Program-made: the position numbers and the translations under genes | Shown here: piece by piece, positions 33,050-42,100 of the stretch | Layout: every line of letters starts with the position of its first letter | Numbering within the stretch: position 1 is the first letter of the stretch | The notes under the pieces: model-generated | The model's input: only the letters and a program-made list of their open reading frames with translations | Told to the model about the DNA's origin: nothing | Databases searched by the model: none | Source of the DNA: Nodosilinea sp. FACHB-131 | Lineage (GTDB): Bacteria; Cyanobacteriota; Cyanobacteriia; Phormidesmidales; Phormidesmidaceae | Reading direction: 5' to 3' | Length of the DNA: 64,000 bases | Assembly (NCBI RefSeq): GCF_014695395.1 | Contig: NZ_JACJOF010000015.1 | Span: 1 to 64,000 of the forward strand

Positions 33050-35254
33050 ATGGCATTGCTCGAAAGTGCGATCGGCGGAATTGCAGCAACAGTGATCGAA
33101 ACTGCCATCAAAACAGGTGGAGCCGTTGCTAGCCAAATCAAAGGAGCCTACAACGAAACTCAAGCCAAGCAAAGAGCCCTTGAAGCTGCGCAAAACTATG
33201 TGCAGCGCTACAACCAACGCCATTGCCAGGTCAAGGTCTTGCCAGGGCTGATGAAAGAGCCACTACCGCTTGAAGACATCTACACCGCTGTCAAACTGCT
33301 CGACGACCAAAGCATTCGTTACTTTGCTGGGCTAAATGACTTAGAAGAAAATTACCGAACCAAGGGCAAGCGAAGTTTCTGGTTTGGAGAACCTCCAAGG
33401 CAAGATGGCATACAGATTGCCAATGCTGAGCAATACCTGATGGTGCTCGGTGGCCCTGGCATTGGCAAATCAACCTTTCTGCGCAAAATTGGCCTGGAAG
33501 CACTGCGCAAGAATGGGCAAATTCAGCGCGCGTGTATTCCAGTGCTGATTGATCTAAAAGAATTGCGGGATGAAGCCATTGACCTCAAACAAAAGATCGC
33601 CACCGAGTTTGCTACTTGTGGCTTCCCAGAGGCAGAAGCGTTCACCGAAGCCTCACTGGCCCAAGGCAAGCTGCTAGTGTTGCTTGATGGGCTAGACGAA
33701 GTGCCTACCCAAAACCTTAACCGCGTGGTTGAGCACATTGAGAAGTTTGTGGATGCCCACAGCAGCAATGCCTTTGTGGCCTCTTGCCGCATTGCTGCAT
33801 ATCGCGGTAGTCACGGCACCTGCTTTAAACGCTTTACCGATGTCACCCTGGCCGAGTTTGACGATGAGCAAATTGAGCAATTTATTCACCGCTGGTTTCG
33901 CTCAGACCTTGATCTAGAGAGCAGCACCGCCGACAAATATTGGCAGCTGCTGCAAAAAGATGAAAACAGGGCCACTAAAGAGCTAGCCCAAACCCCTTTA
34001 CTGCTGACCTTTTTGTGCCTGGTGTACGACCGGCAGCAAATGTTGCCCACCCAGCGCAGTGCTCTCTATGGCAAAGCCCTCGACATTTTGTTGTCTGAGT
34101 GGTCAGCTCAAAAGCGACTAGAGCAAGACCCTATTTACGAAGGCTTTCACCCGGACTTAGAAAAAGTGCTGCTGGCCCAAATTGCCTACGACAGTTTTGA
34201 GCAAGACCAGCTTTTCTTTCTCAAAGACGACATTATCCGACGCATTAGCGAGTTTTTAGCAGATACCCTTGATGCTCCCAAACATCTCGATGGAGCTTCT
34301 GTGCTGCGAGCCATCGAGCGCCAGCAGGGTATTTTGGTCGAGCGGGCAACCGATATCTACTCGTTTTCTCACCTGACGCTGCAAGAATATCTCACCGCTT
34401 TTCACATTAAAGAAGAGGGGCTAGAGACTAAGCTGGTTGCCCGCCATCCGACCGATGAACGCTGGCGAGAGGTGTTTTTGCTAGTAGCTGGGCTTATGGG
34501 GAACAAAGCCATTGAGTTCTTAACAGCCATTGGAGCAAAAGCTCAAAAATATATTGAGATACATCCAAATCTAGTCGCGTTTATTCAATGGGCTAATACC
34601 AGCACCGTAGATTCAAAAGAACAGTTTAACCCCATCGCTAAACGAGCAACTGCCATCGTTATTGCCAGCGCCAACGCTAGAGACAGGGTTAGTGCTAGAC
34701 ACAGCGCCATTGCCATTGCCATTGCCAGCGCCAGTGCCAGCGCCAGTGCCATCGCCAGAGATATTGCCAGCGCTATTGCCAGTGCCATCATCATCGCTAG
34801 AGACAGCGCCAGAGACATTGACAGAGATATTGACAGAGCCATCGCCAGCGCTAGAGACATTGACAGAGCCATCGCCAGCGCTAGAGACATTACCAGCGCC
34901 AGAGACAGCGCCATCGCCAGCGCCATCGCCAGCGCCAGCTTTTTCGTTGCAATATTCAGCAATCCTAAATTTGCAGAACTGCCCAACCAGCTAGAACGTA
35001 TGGCTAAAACCGTACCTAACAACCACGCATCCAGTGAAGCCTGGCGAAACTGGGCTGATGAGCTTGAAGCCCTGTGGTTAAATGCTCTGAACCTTACCCA
35101 AGAAGATTTGACATTTAGCTTGGCAGAGGTAAAAGCCCTGCGAGATTATCTCTACACCACAGAGCTTTTACTTAAATGCAAAGATGCTGCTATTCGCATA
35201 CCTAAGCAAGCTTGGGCCGAGTTAGAAGATCGCTTGCTCACTTACCGCAGCTAA
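33050..35254 (+). CDS. NACHT-domain NTPase with Ala/Ser/Ile/Arg/Asp repeat tract
   Basis: A 734-residue STAND-type NTPase. The N-terminus (1-120) is a short helical domain. The NACHT domain follows, with Walker A GGPGIGKST at 134-142, Walker B LLDGLDE at 211-217, a sensor-like ASCRIAAYRG, and a winged-helix part with SHLTLQEYLTAFHIKEEG. Residues about 530-630 are a low-complexity tract of ASA, IASA and ARDI units where many NACHT proteins carry a repeat sensor. The C-terminus (about 640-734) is a helical cap resembling the NCH-type domains of cyanobacterial NACHT proteins. Bacterial NACHT proteins include anti-phage defence ATPases. Here the role is inferred and no separate effector gene is adjacent. 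Confidence 0.85.
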   Translation: MALLESAIGGIAATVIETAIKTGGAVASQIKGAYNETQAKQRALEAAQNYVQRYNQRHCQVKVLPGLMKEPLPLEDIYTAVKLLDDQSIRYFAGLNDLEENYRTKGKRSFWFGEPPRQDGIQIANAEQYLMVLGGPGIGKSTFLRKIGLEALRKNGQIQRACIPVLIDLKELRDEAIDLKQKIATEFATCGFPEAEAFTEASLAQGKLLVLLDGLDEVPTQNLNRVVEHIEKFVDAHSSNAFVASCRIAAYRGSHGTCFKRFTDVTLAEFDDEQIEQFIHRWFRSDLDLESSTADKYWQLLQKDENRATKELAQTPLLLTFLCLVYDRQQMLPTQRSALYGKALDILLSEWSAQKRLEQDPIYEGFHPDLEKVLLAQIAYDSFEQDQLFFLKDDIIRRISEFLADTLDAPKHLDGASVLRAIERQQGILVERATDIYSFSHLTLQEYLTAFHIKEEGLETKLVARHPTDERWREVFLLVAGLMGNKAIEFLTAIGAKAQKYIEIHPNLVAFIQWANTSTVDSKEQFNPIAKRATAIVIASANARDRVSARHSAIAIAIASASASASAIARDIASAIASAIIIARDSARDIDRDIDRAIASARDIDRAIASARDITSARDSAIASAIASASFFVAIFSNPKFAELPNQLERMAKTVPNNHASSEAWRNWADELEALWLNALNLTQEDLTFSLAEVKALRDYLYTTELLLKCKDAAIRIPKQAWAELEDRLLTYRS
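34645..34938 (+). repeat. Low-complexity GCCA(G/T)CGC/AGAGA(C/T)A coding repeat in the NACHT gene
   Basis: A dense array of short units such as GCCAGCGCC, GCCATCGCC, AGAGACATTG and AGAGACAGCG. It encodes alternations of ASA, IAS and ARDI/DRAI. The units are 6 to 12 bases and often occur as longer duplicates (for example GACATTGACAGAGCCATCGC recurs). The array keeps the frame and also opens a spurious long antisense frame. Confidence 0.8.
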
Positions 35255-35481
35255 CACAATTAACGCACCAGTAAAATTGAAGCACTATGCCCTCTGGTGA
35301 ACTCTATGGCTGAGACCAAAGTTGTCAGCATTATGCGCAATTGTCATTGCGAGTCTAGTCGGCGCTGATACGTCGGATGGTGCCGGAACCAATAGCAAAA
35401 CTGAGGAAATTGAATTAGAAAAAGGAAGATGATGGGGTTCCACAATGAGCAGGTGCAGCTCTGATTTCTGAATCTTTCTAA

Positions 35482-36396
35482 TTGAGCATGTTGTCCATGG
35501 ACCCAACTGTCTCAGTGCTTGACCATCGGGAGATGAATCCAACGGAAGGATTGCTGCCCCAACCAGCAGTATTAACCAGCTCCGGCTGGGACCGCATTCA
35601 CCTGGAGCTGTATCAGCAGCCGAAGTTTTGTATCGCAGACCATCAGCACACCCTGCACGCGATCGCCCTAGGCTTCCCCGATTCATCAGGTCAGATGGCC
35701 ACTGGGTATCGCTGGCTAGACGGCCAGCGCCACCGAGAAAATCGCCCCCCAGGCGGCATTGCGGTGATTCCAGCCGGCATTACCCACCGCTGTAGCTGGG
35801 ATAGCGCGGCACAATTCATGGTGCTGGCGCTGGAGCCAAACCTGCTGCAACAAATGGGGCAGGACTGGGTAAAGGCCGATCGCATTGAGCTGAGGCCGCA
35901 GTTTATGGAGACCAGCGATGGGTTGATTGCCACAATATTATCGACCCTAAAAACCGAGGCCGAGTTGGGTGGTCTAGGTAGCCCACTGCTAGTAGATAGC
36001 CTCAAAACGACCTTAGCCATTCATCTGCTGCGCCACTACTGCACCACACAACCTCGACTGGACAGCTTTACCGGAGGGCTATCGCAGGCCCAGCGAAATC
36101 AGATTAAGGCCTATGTTGACGCCCACCTGCACCAGGAGCTGACGCTGGTAGAGCTAGCTGCGATCGCCCGCCTGAGCCCGGCCTACTTTGCCCGCCTGTT
36201 CAAGCACAGCGAAGGCATCACTCCACACCAATACATTCTGCAACGGCGGGTTGAACGCGCCCAGTTTTGGCTACGGCACAGCTCCCTAGGCCTGGCCGAG
36301 ATCGCCGCCAGGGTTGGCTTTTGCGATCAAAGCCATCTGACTCGCTGGTTCAAACGCCTGACCGGAGCTACCCCCACCCAGTTTCGCCAACGTTGA
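35482..36396 (+). CDS. AraC-family transcriptional regulator
   Basis: A protein of up to 304 residues. The C-terminal 100 residues hold two helix-turn-helix motifs of the AraC/XylS family: LTLVELAAIARLSPAYFARLF, and the second LAEIAARVGFCDQSHLTRWFK with the typical PTQFR end. The N-terminal part is a cupin-like ligand domain (PGGIAVIPAGITHRCSWD). TTG 35482, ATG 35488 and ATG 35497 are all possible starts. The downstream dienelactone hydrolase on the same strand, 93 bp away, is a likely target, which is an inference from adjacency. Confidence 0.9.
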   Translation: MSMLSMDPTVSVLDHREMNPTEGLLPQPAVLTSSGWDRIHLELYQQPKFCIADHQHTLHAIALGFPDSSGQMATGYRWLDGQRHRENRPPGGIAVIPAGITHRCSWDSAAQFMVLALEPNLLQQMGQDWVKADRIELRPQFMETSDGLIATILSTLKTEAELGGLGSPLLVDSLKTTLAIHLLRHYCTTQPRLDSFTGGLSQAQRNQIKAYVDAHLHQELTLVELAAIARLSPAYFARLFKHSEGITPHQYILQRRVERAQFWLRHSSLGLAEIAARVGFCDQSHLTRWFKRLTGATPTQFRQR

Positions 36397-36488
36397 TCGC
36401 AAGAATGTCCTAAAGGTTCACCGCTTTGTTCTAGAGCCTGGCCCAGCCAACTTTCTAAGCTGGCCATAACGCTTTCTAGAGAACCACT

Positions 36489-37238
36489 ATGCCAGTCGAA
36501 CAAGCTGATATCACCGTGATCACCCCCGATGGCGACATGCCCGCTTTTTTGTGCAAACCAGCGCGATCGGGTCGTTTCCCCGCTGTTTTGCTGCTGATGG
36601 AAGGCTTTGGCTTAACGGCCCATATTCGCGAAGTGGCGACCCGCATCGCGCAGGAAGGCTATGTGGTGCTGGCCCCAGATCTGTACTATCGCGAATCGAC
36701 CGACCATACCTTTGGCTACGACCAGGTTGACGCCGCTATGGCGTTGATGTGGCAGCTCGATTTTGGCCAGCCGGTTGAGAATGATCTCAAAGCCGCGATC
36801 GCCGCTCTCAAATCGCGCCCCGATGTCGACCGCATTGGCGTCACCGGATTTTGCCTGGGGGGAGGGCTGAGCTTTCTCGCCGCCTGTCGCTTTTCAGCCG
36901 ATATTGCCGCCGCTGCCCCGTTTTACGGCATGGTGCTGGATGAGTGGATCGACGCGGTGCAGGACATTACTGTGCCGATGCTGTTGTTTTTTGGTGGCCA
37001 AGATCCGTTTATTGACGGCGATCGCGTGCGGCAAATCGAAACTCGGTTTCAGCAGCTCGGCAAAACCTACACCCTACAGCTGTATCCAGACGCCAGTCAC
37101 GGATTTTTTTGCCATGAGCGCGAGTCCTACCATCCCGCCGCCGCCGAGCACGCCTGGCAAACACTAATGGACTTTTTTCAGCAGCACTTAAAGCCGTCGC
37201 TATGTTCTAACCAAAGTGGCCTGATCTCACTGTTGTAG
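36489..37238 (+). CDS. Dienelactone hydrolase family protein
   Basis: A 249-residue alpha/beta hydrolase of the dienelactone hydrolase family. The catalytic triad is visible: Cys122 in GFCLGGG, Asp172 in GGQDPFI and His204 in DASHGFF. The Cys nucleophile and the overall length fit carboxymethylenebutenolidase-like enzymes, which open lactone rings in aromatic degradation; many bacterial members have unknown substrates. It follows an AraC regulator. The last 12 bases overlap the convergent MFS gene. The final dozen residues (SNQSGLISLL) are an extension beyond the usual end. Confidence 0.9.
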   Translation: MPVEQADITVITPDGDMPAFLCKPARSGRFPAVLLLMEGFGLTAHIREVATRIAQEGYVVLAPDLYYRESTDHTFGYDQVDAAMALMWQLDFGQPVENDLKAAIAALKSRPDVDRIGVTGFCLGGGLSFLAACRFSADIAAAAPFYGMVLDEWIDAVQDITVPMLLFFGGQDPFIDGDRVRQIETRFQQLGKTYTLQLYPDASHGFFCHERESYHPAAAEHAWQTLMDFFQQHLKPSLCSNQSGLISLL

Positions 37239-38558
37239 AGCCTCGATTTCAACAGTATCGGCGTAGCGCTTTTGATAGCTCACCGACAGATTGCGGTAGG
37301 CGCGCGATCGCATCGCCAGCACCGTTATCACCAGCCCCACGCAGCCCGTCAACGTAAACAACAGAGCAATGCCGCGATCGGTGCCAGTGCCAAACCAGGA
37401 GCCAATTAGATCAACCCCGGCCCCGGTAGTCATAAAGGGAATGAACAGAAACTGGGCGATCGGGCCAATCATAAATGCCGTGAGCGGTGAGGCCGCCTGC
37501 TCAATACTTTGGGCAAAGCCAAACACCCGTCCCTGGCGCTCCAGCGGAATCATCGTTTGCAAAATCAGTTGTTCCGAAGCTTCAACCACAGGAATCAGGC
37601 ACAGGTATACAAATAAACCCACCCCCAGCAAAACAATCGACGGCTGGATCGTGAAACCCATCGCCACTATCCACATCACAATATTGGATAGAAACATGGT
37701 TCGCAGCGGGCTTTTGCCCAAGCCAAACCGGGCGACCACCAACCCGCCGACAATAAACCCTAAACTCAAGACCCCCCACACAATGCCCCAAACCTGCACC
37801 GACACCAGCGATAGCCCATAGGCATCCATCAGCGACATAAAGACGCCGCCCAAAAAATTGTTGAAGCAGTTAAAAAAGATCAGCGCAAACAACCCCGGCA
37901 CCAGACGAATCACCTGAATCGTGCCGCGAATATCAATGTGATTAGGTTTCGCTCCAGTCTGGATAATTCGCTGTTCAGGAATAGCGATGGTGCACAAATG
38001 AAGAATAGTCAGGACGCTGAGCGCGATCGCAATCACCAGCATCCAATACATACCCAAAAACCCGATCGCCAGCCCGCTCATAACCGAAGCCGCCAAAAAA
38101 GCGACCCCATTAACGGTGCCCACCAGGCCATTGGCCCGGTCGCGTTCCGCTTCAGGAATCAGCACCGTTACTAGAGTTGGCAGGGCGATGGTGCGCAGGT
38201 TGCCGGCGATCGCCCCCATCAGCGCCAAAATAATAAATCCCCAGAGAACGGCGCTAGACGCATCGGCAAAAACAGCCGCTGGCATAGACATATAAATTAG
38301 GTAGGCAAGGACATACATCACCAGCGAACCAGCGCTAGAAATCAGCAGGGCTGTTTTTTTGCGGTAGCGATCGACCAGCGACCCCAAGAAAAAGCCAGAA
38401 ACAGCGACGGTGACCAGGTAGATGCCAGCCATCACCGAGGTCGCCAGCACCGACTGAGTTTGCAGGTAAACCCAAAACGTAATCCCAAACCAGACCAAGG
38501 TATTGGTTAGGATCGCCACCAATGAGTTCGCCAAAATGACATAGAAAACGGGTTTCAT
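37227..38558 (-). CDS. MFS transporter
   Basis: A 443-residue membrane protein with about 12 hydrophobic segments. The MFS loop motif appears after helix 2 (GSLVDRYRKKTALL), with a related DRANGLVGTVNG segment near the middle. The sequence style is that of drug/siderophore-type exporters of the EntS/MdtH-like group, though the substrate cannot be read from it. It starts with MKPVFYVILANSLVAIL. A long upstream region contains a 20-bp palindrome (38747-38766) that may be an operator. It is convergent with, and overlaps, the dienelactone hydrolase gene. Confidence 0.85.
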   Translation of the reverse strand: MKPVFYVILANSLVAILTNTLVWFGITFWVYLQTQSVLATSVMAGIYLVTVAVSGFFLGSLVDRYRKKTALLISSAGSLVMYVLAYLIYMSMPAAVFADASSAVLWGFIILALMGAIAGNLRTIALPTLVTVLIPEAERDRANGLVGTVNGVAFLAASVMSGLAIGFLGMYWMLVIAIALSVLTILHLCTIAIPEQRIIQTGAKPNHIDIRGTIQVIRLVPGLFALIFFNCFNNFLGGVFMSLMDAYGLSLVSVQVWGIVWGVLSLGFIVGGLVVARFGLGKSPLRTMFLSNIVMWIVAMGFTIQPSIVLLGVGLFVYLCLIPVVEASEQLILQTMIPLERQGRVFGFAQSIEQAASPLTAFMIGPIAQFLFIPFMTTGAGVDLIGSWFGTGTDRGIALLFTLTGCVGLVITVLAMRSRAYRNLSVSYQKRYADTVEIEALQQ

Positions 38559-38746
38559 TTAATCTTTTTCACACCACCTACGATTTAAGTTATGTCAGTC
38601 AGGGCTATACCTAAGTCTGACTCGAATCAGACAAGGAGTGAGACAAACGATCCTTGCCCAAGAGCATTGAAGCAATCAACCTAGGTTTGGCATCAAACTG
38701 CTCCTGACCTGGTTTTTGCGTATCTACCAAAGCATCAATAACAGAT

Positions 38747-38766
38747 TTGTAGTATACATACTACAA
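38747..38766. promoter_or_regulatory. 20-bp perfect palindrome, candidate operator
   Basis: TTGTAGTATACATACTACAA reads the same on both strands. It sits about 190 bp upstream of the divergent MFS gene and 390 bp before the LGFP-repeat gene. The form resembles binding sites of dimeric regulators of the TetR or GntR type. No regulator gene of those families is in the window. Confidence 0.45.
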
Positions 38767-38824
38767 CACAGGGCGGCAAGTTCCCTCGCCCTTAAGCGAA
38801 GGCTGAAAAGGTGTTAAAGTCCAT

Positions 38825-38945
38825 CTCCAATCCTGGGAGAGGGATTTAGGGAGAGGGAAAACCTCGACGTAGAGCAAGTTTCTCCCCTGCCAACTCTACC
38901 CTCCATCCCCCAACCCCTTCCTCCCAAGCTGGGAGGAAGGGGAGC
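38825..38945. repeat. Dispersed GGGAGAGGG palindromic repeats
   Basis: CCTGGGAGAGGGATTTAGGG, then AGAGGG, is followed 60 bases later by CCTTCCTCCCAAGCTGGGAGGAAGG, split as arms CCTTCCTCCCA and TGGGAGGAAGG. These are relatives of the element at 42862-42905. They are typical cyanobacterial intergenic repeats and fill most of the 600-bp gap 38559-39155, where no gene was found. Confidence 0.6.
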
Positions 38946-38950
38946 CCAAG

Positions 38951-38968
38951 ATTACCCGCGCGGGTAAT
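38951..38968. promoter_or_regulatory. 18-bp perfect GC-centred palindrome
   Basis: ATTACCCGCGCGGGTAAT is perfectly symmetrical. It lies 187 bp before the start of the LGFP-repeat gene, inside a repeat-rich spacer. It may be a protein binding site or part of a mobile repeat. Confidence 0.35.
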
Positions 38969-39155
38969 TAGCAACGCCCCTCCGCAGCACCTAGGATTCG
39001 GTTATGAAATGCCTACAGGGAAACGCATCATTCCCTGCTTGAGGGCGACCTGGCCCAGCATTTCTGCATCTACAACCCTAGCCACCCAAAGGCTTTCAAC
39101 CCATTCTCCTCAACGAAAGCCTTTGAGGAACTTGCCAACCCAAGGAGATTTTTCC

Positions 39156-42100
39156 ATGGCCGCTCTCGTCGTCAACTACTCCCTCACCAGCGCCACTACC
39201 CTTGCTAACCCCGACGGCACCCTGCCCGCCGTCCTCACCAACTGCACCGAAGCCACTGGGCCAGGCGCAACTGCCCTCGGCACCCTCGACAAAGCCCTCC
39301 ACTTCGACACCGGGGCTTCCATTCAAACCACCCTGTCGCCAGGAGCTATCACCCCCAACCGCTTCTGCATTCGCGTCGCCTTCTCGGCCAACGGCCCCGT
39401 CACTACCCGGCAAAACCTGGTCGAGTCTACTGCCCTACCCTTTGCCATGTTCCTAGAACCTGGCGGCACTAGCGATTGCTTCAACCTAGTCGTCGCTGTG
39501 GCCAACAGTCGGGTCGACTGGGCGATCGCCCACACCACCAACCGCGTTGCCCTCACCCTCAACACCTGGTACGTCGTCAGCCTCGTCTACGACCTCGACA
39601 CCCTCGCCCTCATGGTCGATGGCACCGTCCACGCCGTCACCGCCTTCCCCAACGGTGGTCTCAAGACGGGCACTGGCGACAAACTGTGGATTGGCTCCTG
39701 GGTCGATGGCTTGCGTTGGTCCTTCAAGGGCGACATTGCCGCCGTGCAGGTCTACAGCGACATTCCGGTAGAACTCGAAACCGCCCTCGACGCCAAGCGC
39801 TCTACCCCCGAGTGGTTTCTCACCCACAAATACAACGCCATCCGGCCCACACTTAACCTCGGCAATAAAGTCTCAGACTTTTACTTCGACAGTGCCATCT
39901 CCAGCTACGTGCAGCCCTTCGAAGGCGGCCTGATTTCCTACACCGCCGCCCACGGTGTCGCCTTTGAAATGCACGGCTCTATCCACGCCCTCTACCAAGG
40001 CGACTCGAACCTGCGCCGTAACCTCGGTGCCCCCGCCAGCGACGAAATCAACGGTCGCCGAGCCGGGTCGCGCAAGAGCGTCTTTGCCCAGGGCTGCATT
40101 TACTGGTCGCCCCAAACCGGTGCGGTGCCCGTACTCGGTCGCCTCTACCTCGACTACGAAATGCTGGGCGAAGGTGGCAGTGCGATCGGTCTGCCCACCG
40201 CCGCTCAAACTGCTGTGCCGGGCGGCGTCATGCAGCAGTTTCAGGGGGGCCGCATGTATTACCGCAGTGGAGCCTCCAACGCCTTTGAGGTACACGGCTC
40301 CATTCTCGGCAAGTATGACGCCACCGGGGGTGTTACTCGCTGGGGCTTCCCCGTCGGCCACGAGAGCGACGTGCGCCGCGGCAGCCAAGTGCTCGGCAAA
40401 GTCAGCCACTTTGAGAGCTGCACGATCTACTGGAGCGGAGCCACTGGAGCTCACATCATCTACGGTGACATCCGCCGCAAATACCTCGAAGTCGGTGGTC
40501 TCCAAGGGGCGCTGGGCTTCCCCACTTCGTCCGAAGAAGACATTCCCAGCGTGTCTGGCCCCGCCCGCTACAACACCTTTCAGCAGGGCAGCATTCTCTG
40601 GTTTAACGGCCAGCTCCATGTCTGCTACCCCTTCCGGTTCTTCATTGGCCGGGTCGACACCAAAGAAGAAGACCGCGACTTTCTCGATGTCGATGGCCAA
40701 AACGACCTCTACTGCCGCATTGCCATCACCGTGAATGGCCACCGCGTCTACGACAAAAAACTGCCCGAGGGCGACAAGCACTTCAGCAGCGCCAACATCA
40801 AAGACGTCAACTTCAACGTGCCCTACGCGGTGATGCCCGGCGACCCCAACCTCAATGTGCAGTTCCAGGTCGAAATTTGGGAGTGCGACTCGGGCAACCT
40901 GTTTGGCGGCGACGATGATTTGCTGGGCCGCTTCACTAAAGACCTCAACATTCGCAACGCCTGGGGTCTGCGCGACAACGCCAACGGCATCTTTAGGGCC
41001 AGCAACTTTGGCCCCTGGATGAACTTTATGGACTGGTCGATTAAGCCCCAGCTGGGGGCCAACACGCCCCTCGACTTCTTCTCGGCCATCAATCGGGGCA
41101 CCCCCACCGTCGATTTTCGGGAATATGCCGCCGCCTTTGGCGATGTTGACCCCAACTGGGAATTTGACTTTGGCCTGATTGACGATGGCCTCAAGGCGCT
41201 GTTCTACGAGCTGGTGGTGAAGGGCGTCGCTGCCGGGGGCAACTGCTTTGGCATGGCCACCGAGGCCATCTACGCCTACAAAGACATGAGCCGCCTCAGC
41301 CGCCCCCTCAACCGCTTTGGCAACTGGGCCGAGGTCGAGAACGACTTTAACGTGCGCCAGTCCTACCAGGTGGGGGCCGATGCGGTTTGGTGGTTTGTGG
41401 GTCAGTTTCTTAGCGGCAAAACCCACAACCCGGTCAGCGTCTTTAACGACACTTGGGATGCTCACAATCGGGGCTTAAACCCAGTGATTTGTCTGTCGCA
41501 AAACTATGACTTTACCGGCGCGCCTCACTGCATCATGCCCATTGCCTGGCGCAACACCGGCACCGAAATGCAGATCGATGTGTTTGACCCCAACTCGGGC
41601 AGTAGCATCCGGCGCATTGTCATTGACCCGGCTCGCAACACCTTCCGCTATGAGAATGGCCGTGTCTACGAAGGCGGCGAATGGAGCGGGGGTCGCCTGC
41701 ACTACATGCCCTTCTCGGTGCTCAACCACCGCCAGCGGACACCCGTGTGGGATGCGATTATGCTGCTGCTGGGCGGCGTGGTGCTGATTTTGGGTGACAG
41801 CGCCGAAACCCTCAGCCTCACCGACGAGAACGGCAACAACCTCAACGCCTTTAAAGACACCTCCCGCAAAGTCGAGAACCTAGCCGGCAAGTTTGTGCCC
41901 TTCCCTGGCTTCTCGGGCAACAACCCGATTAAAGGCGAGCTGCTGCTGGGTATGCAACCGAAACGATCGCGCCTGGTTCCCCTCGACAACGTGCAGCTCA
42001 ACAACGTCAGCAACTTGGGCCTCAATGCTGATCTGCGCCGCAACCTGGGGACGCCGCTGTCTGCCAATGTTAACCCCAACCTCAACGTCAACCTTGGAGC

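Noticed and set aside
32608-33141. 177-codon minus-strand frame in front of the NACHT gene
   Set aside because: It covers the imperfect repeat array and overlaps the NACHT start. The repeats explain its recurring YKRLQS-like peptides and no family is recognised.
34585-35022. 145-codon minus-strand frame rich in Leu/Ala/Met/Ser resembling membrane helices
   Set aside because: It is the mirror of the ASA/ARDI repeat tract of the NACHT gene; the hydrophobic look is a by-product of the repeat.
39873-41465. 530-codon open frame on the minus strand
   Set aside because: It lies entirely antisense to the LGFP-repeat gene, whose domains are clear. Its composition (Val/Gly/Ala/Glu-rich) is what GC-rich third positions of the sense gene produce.
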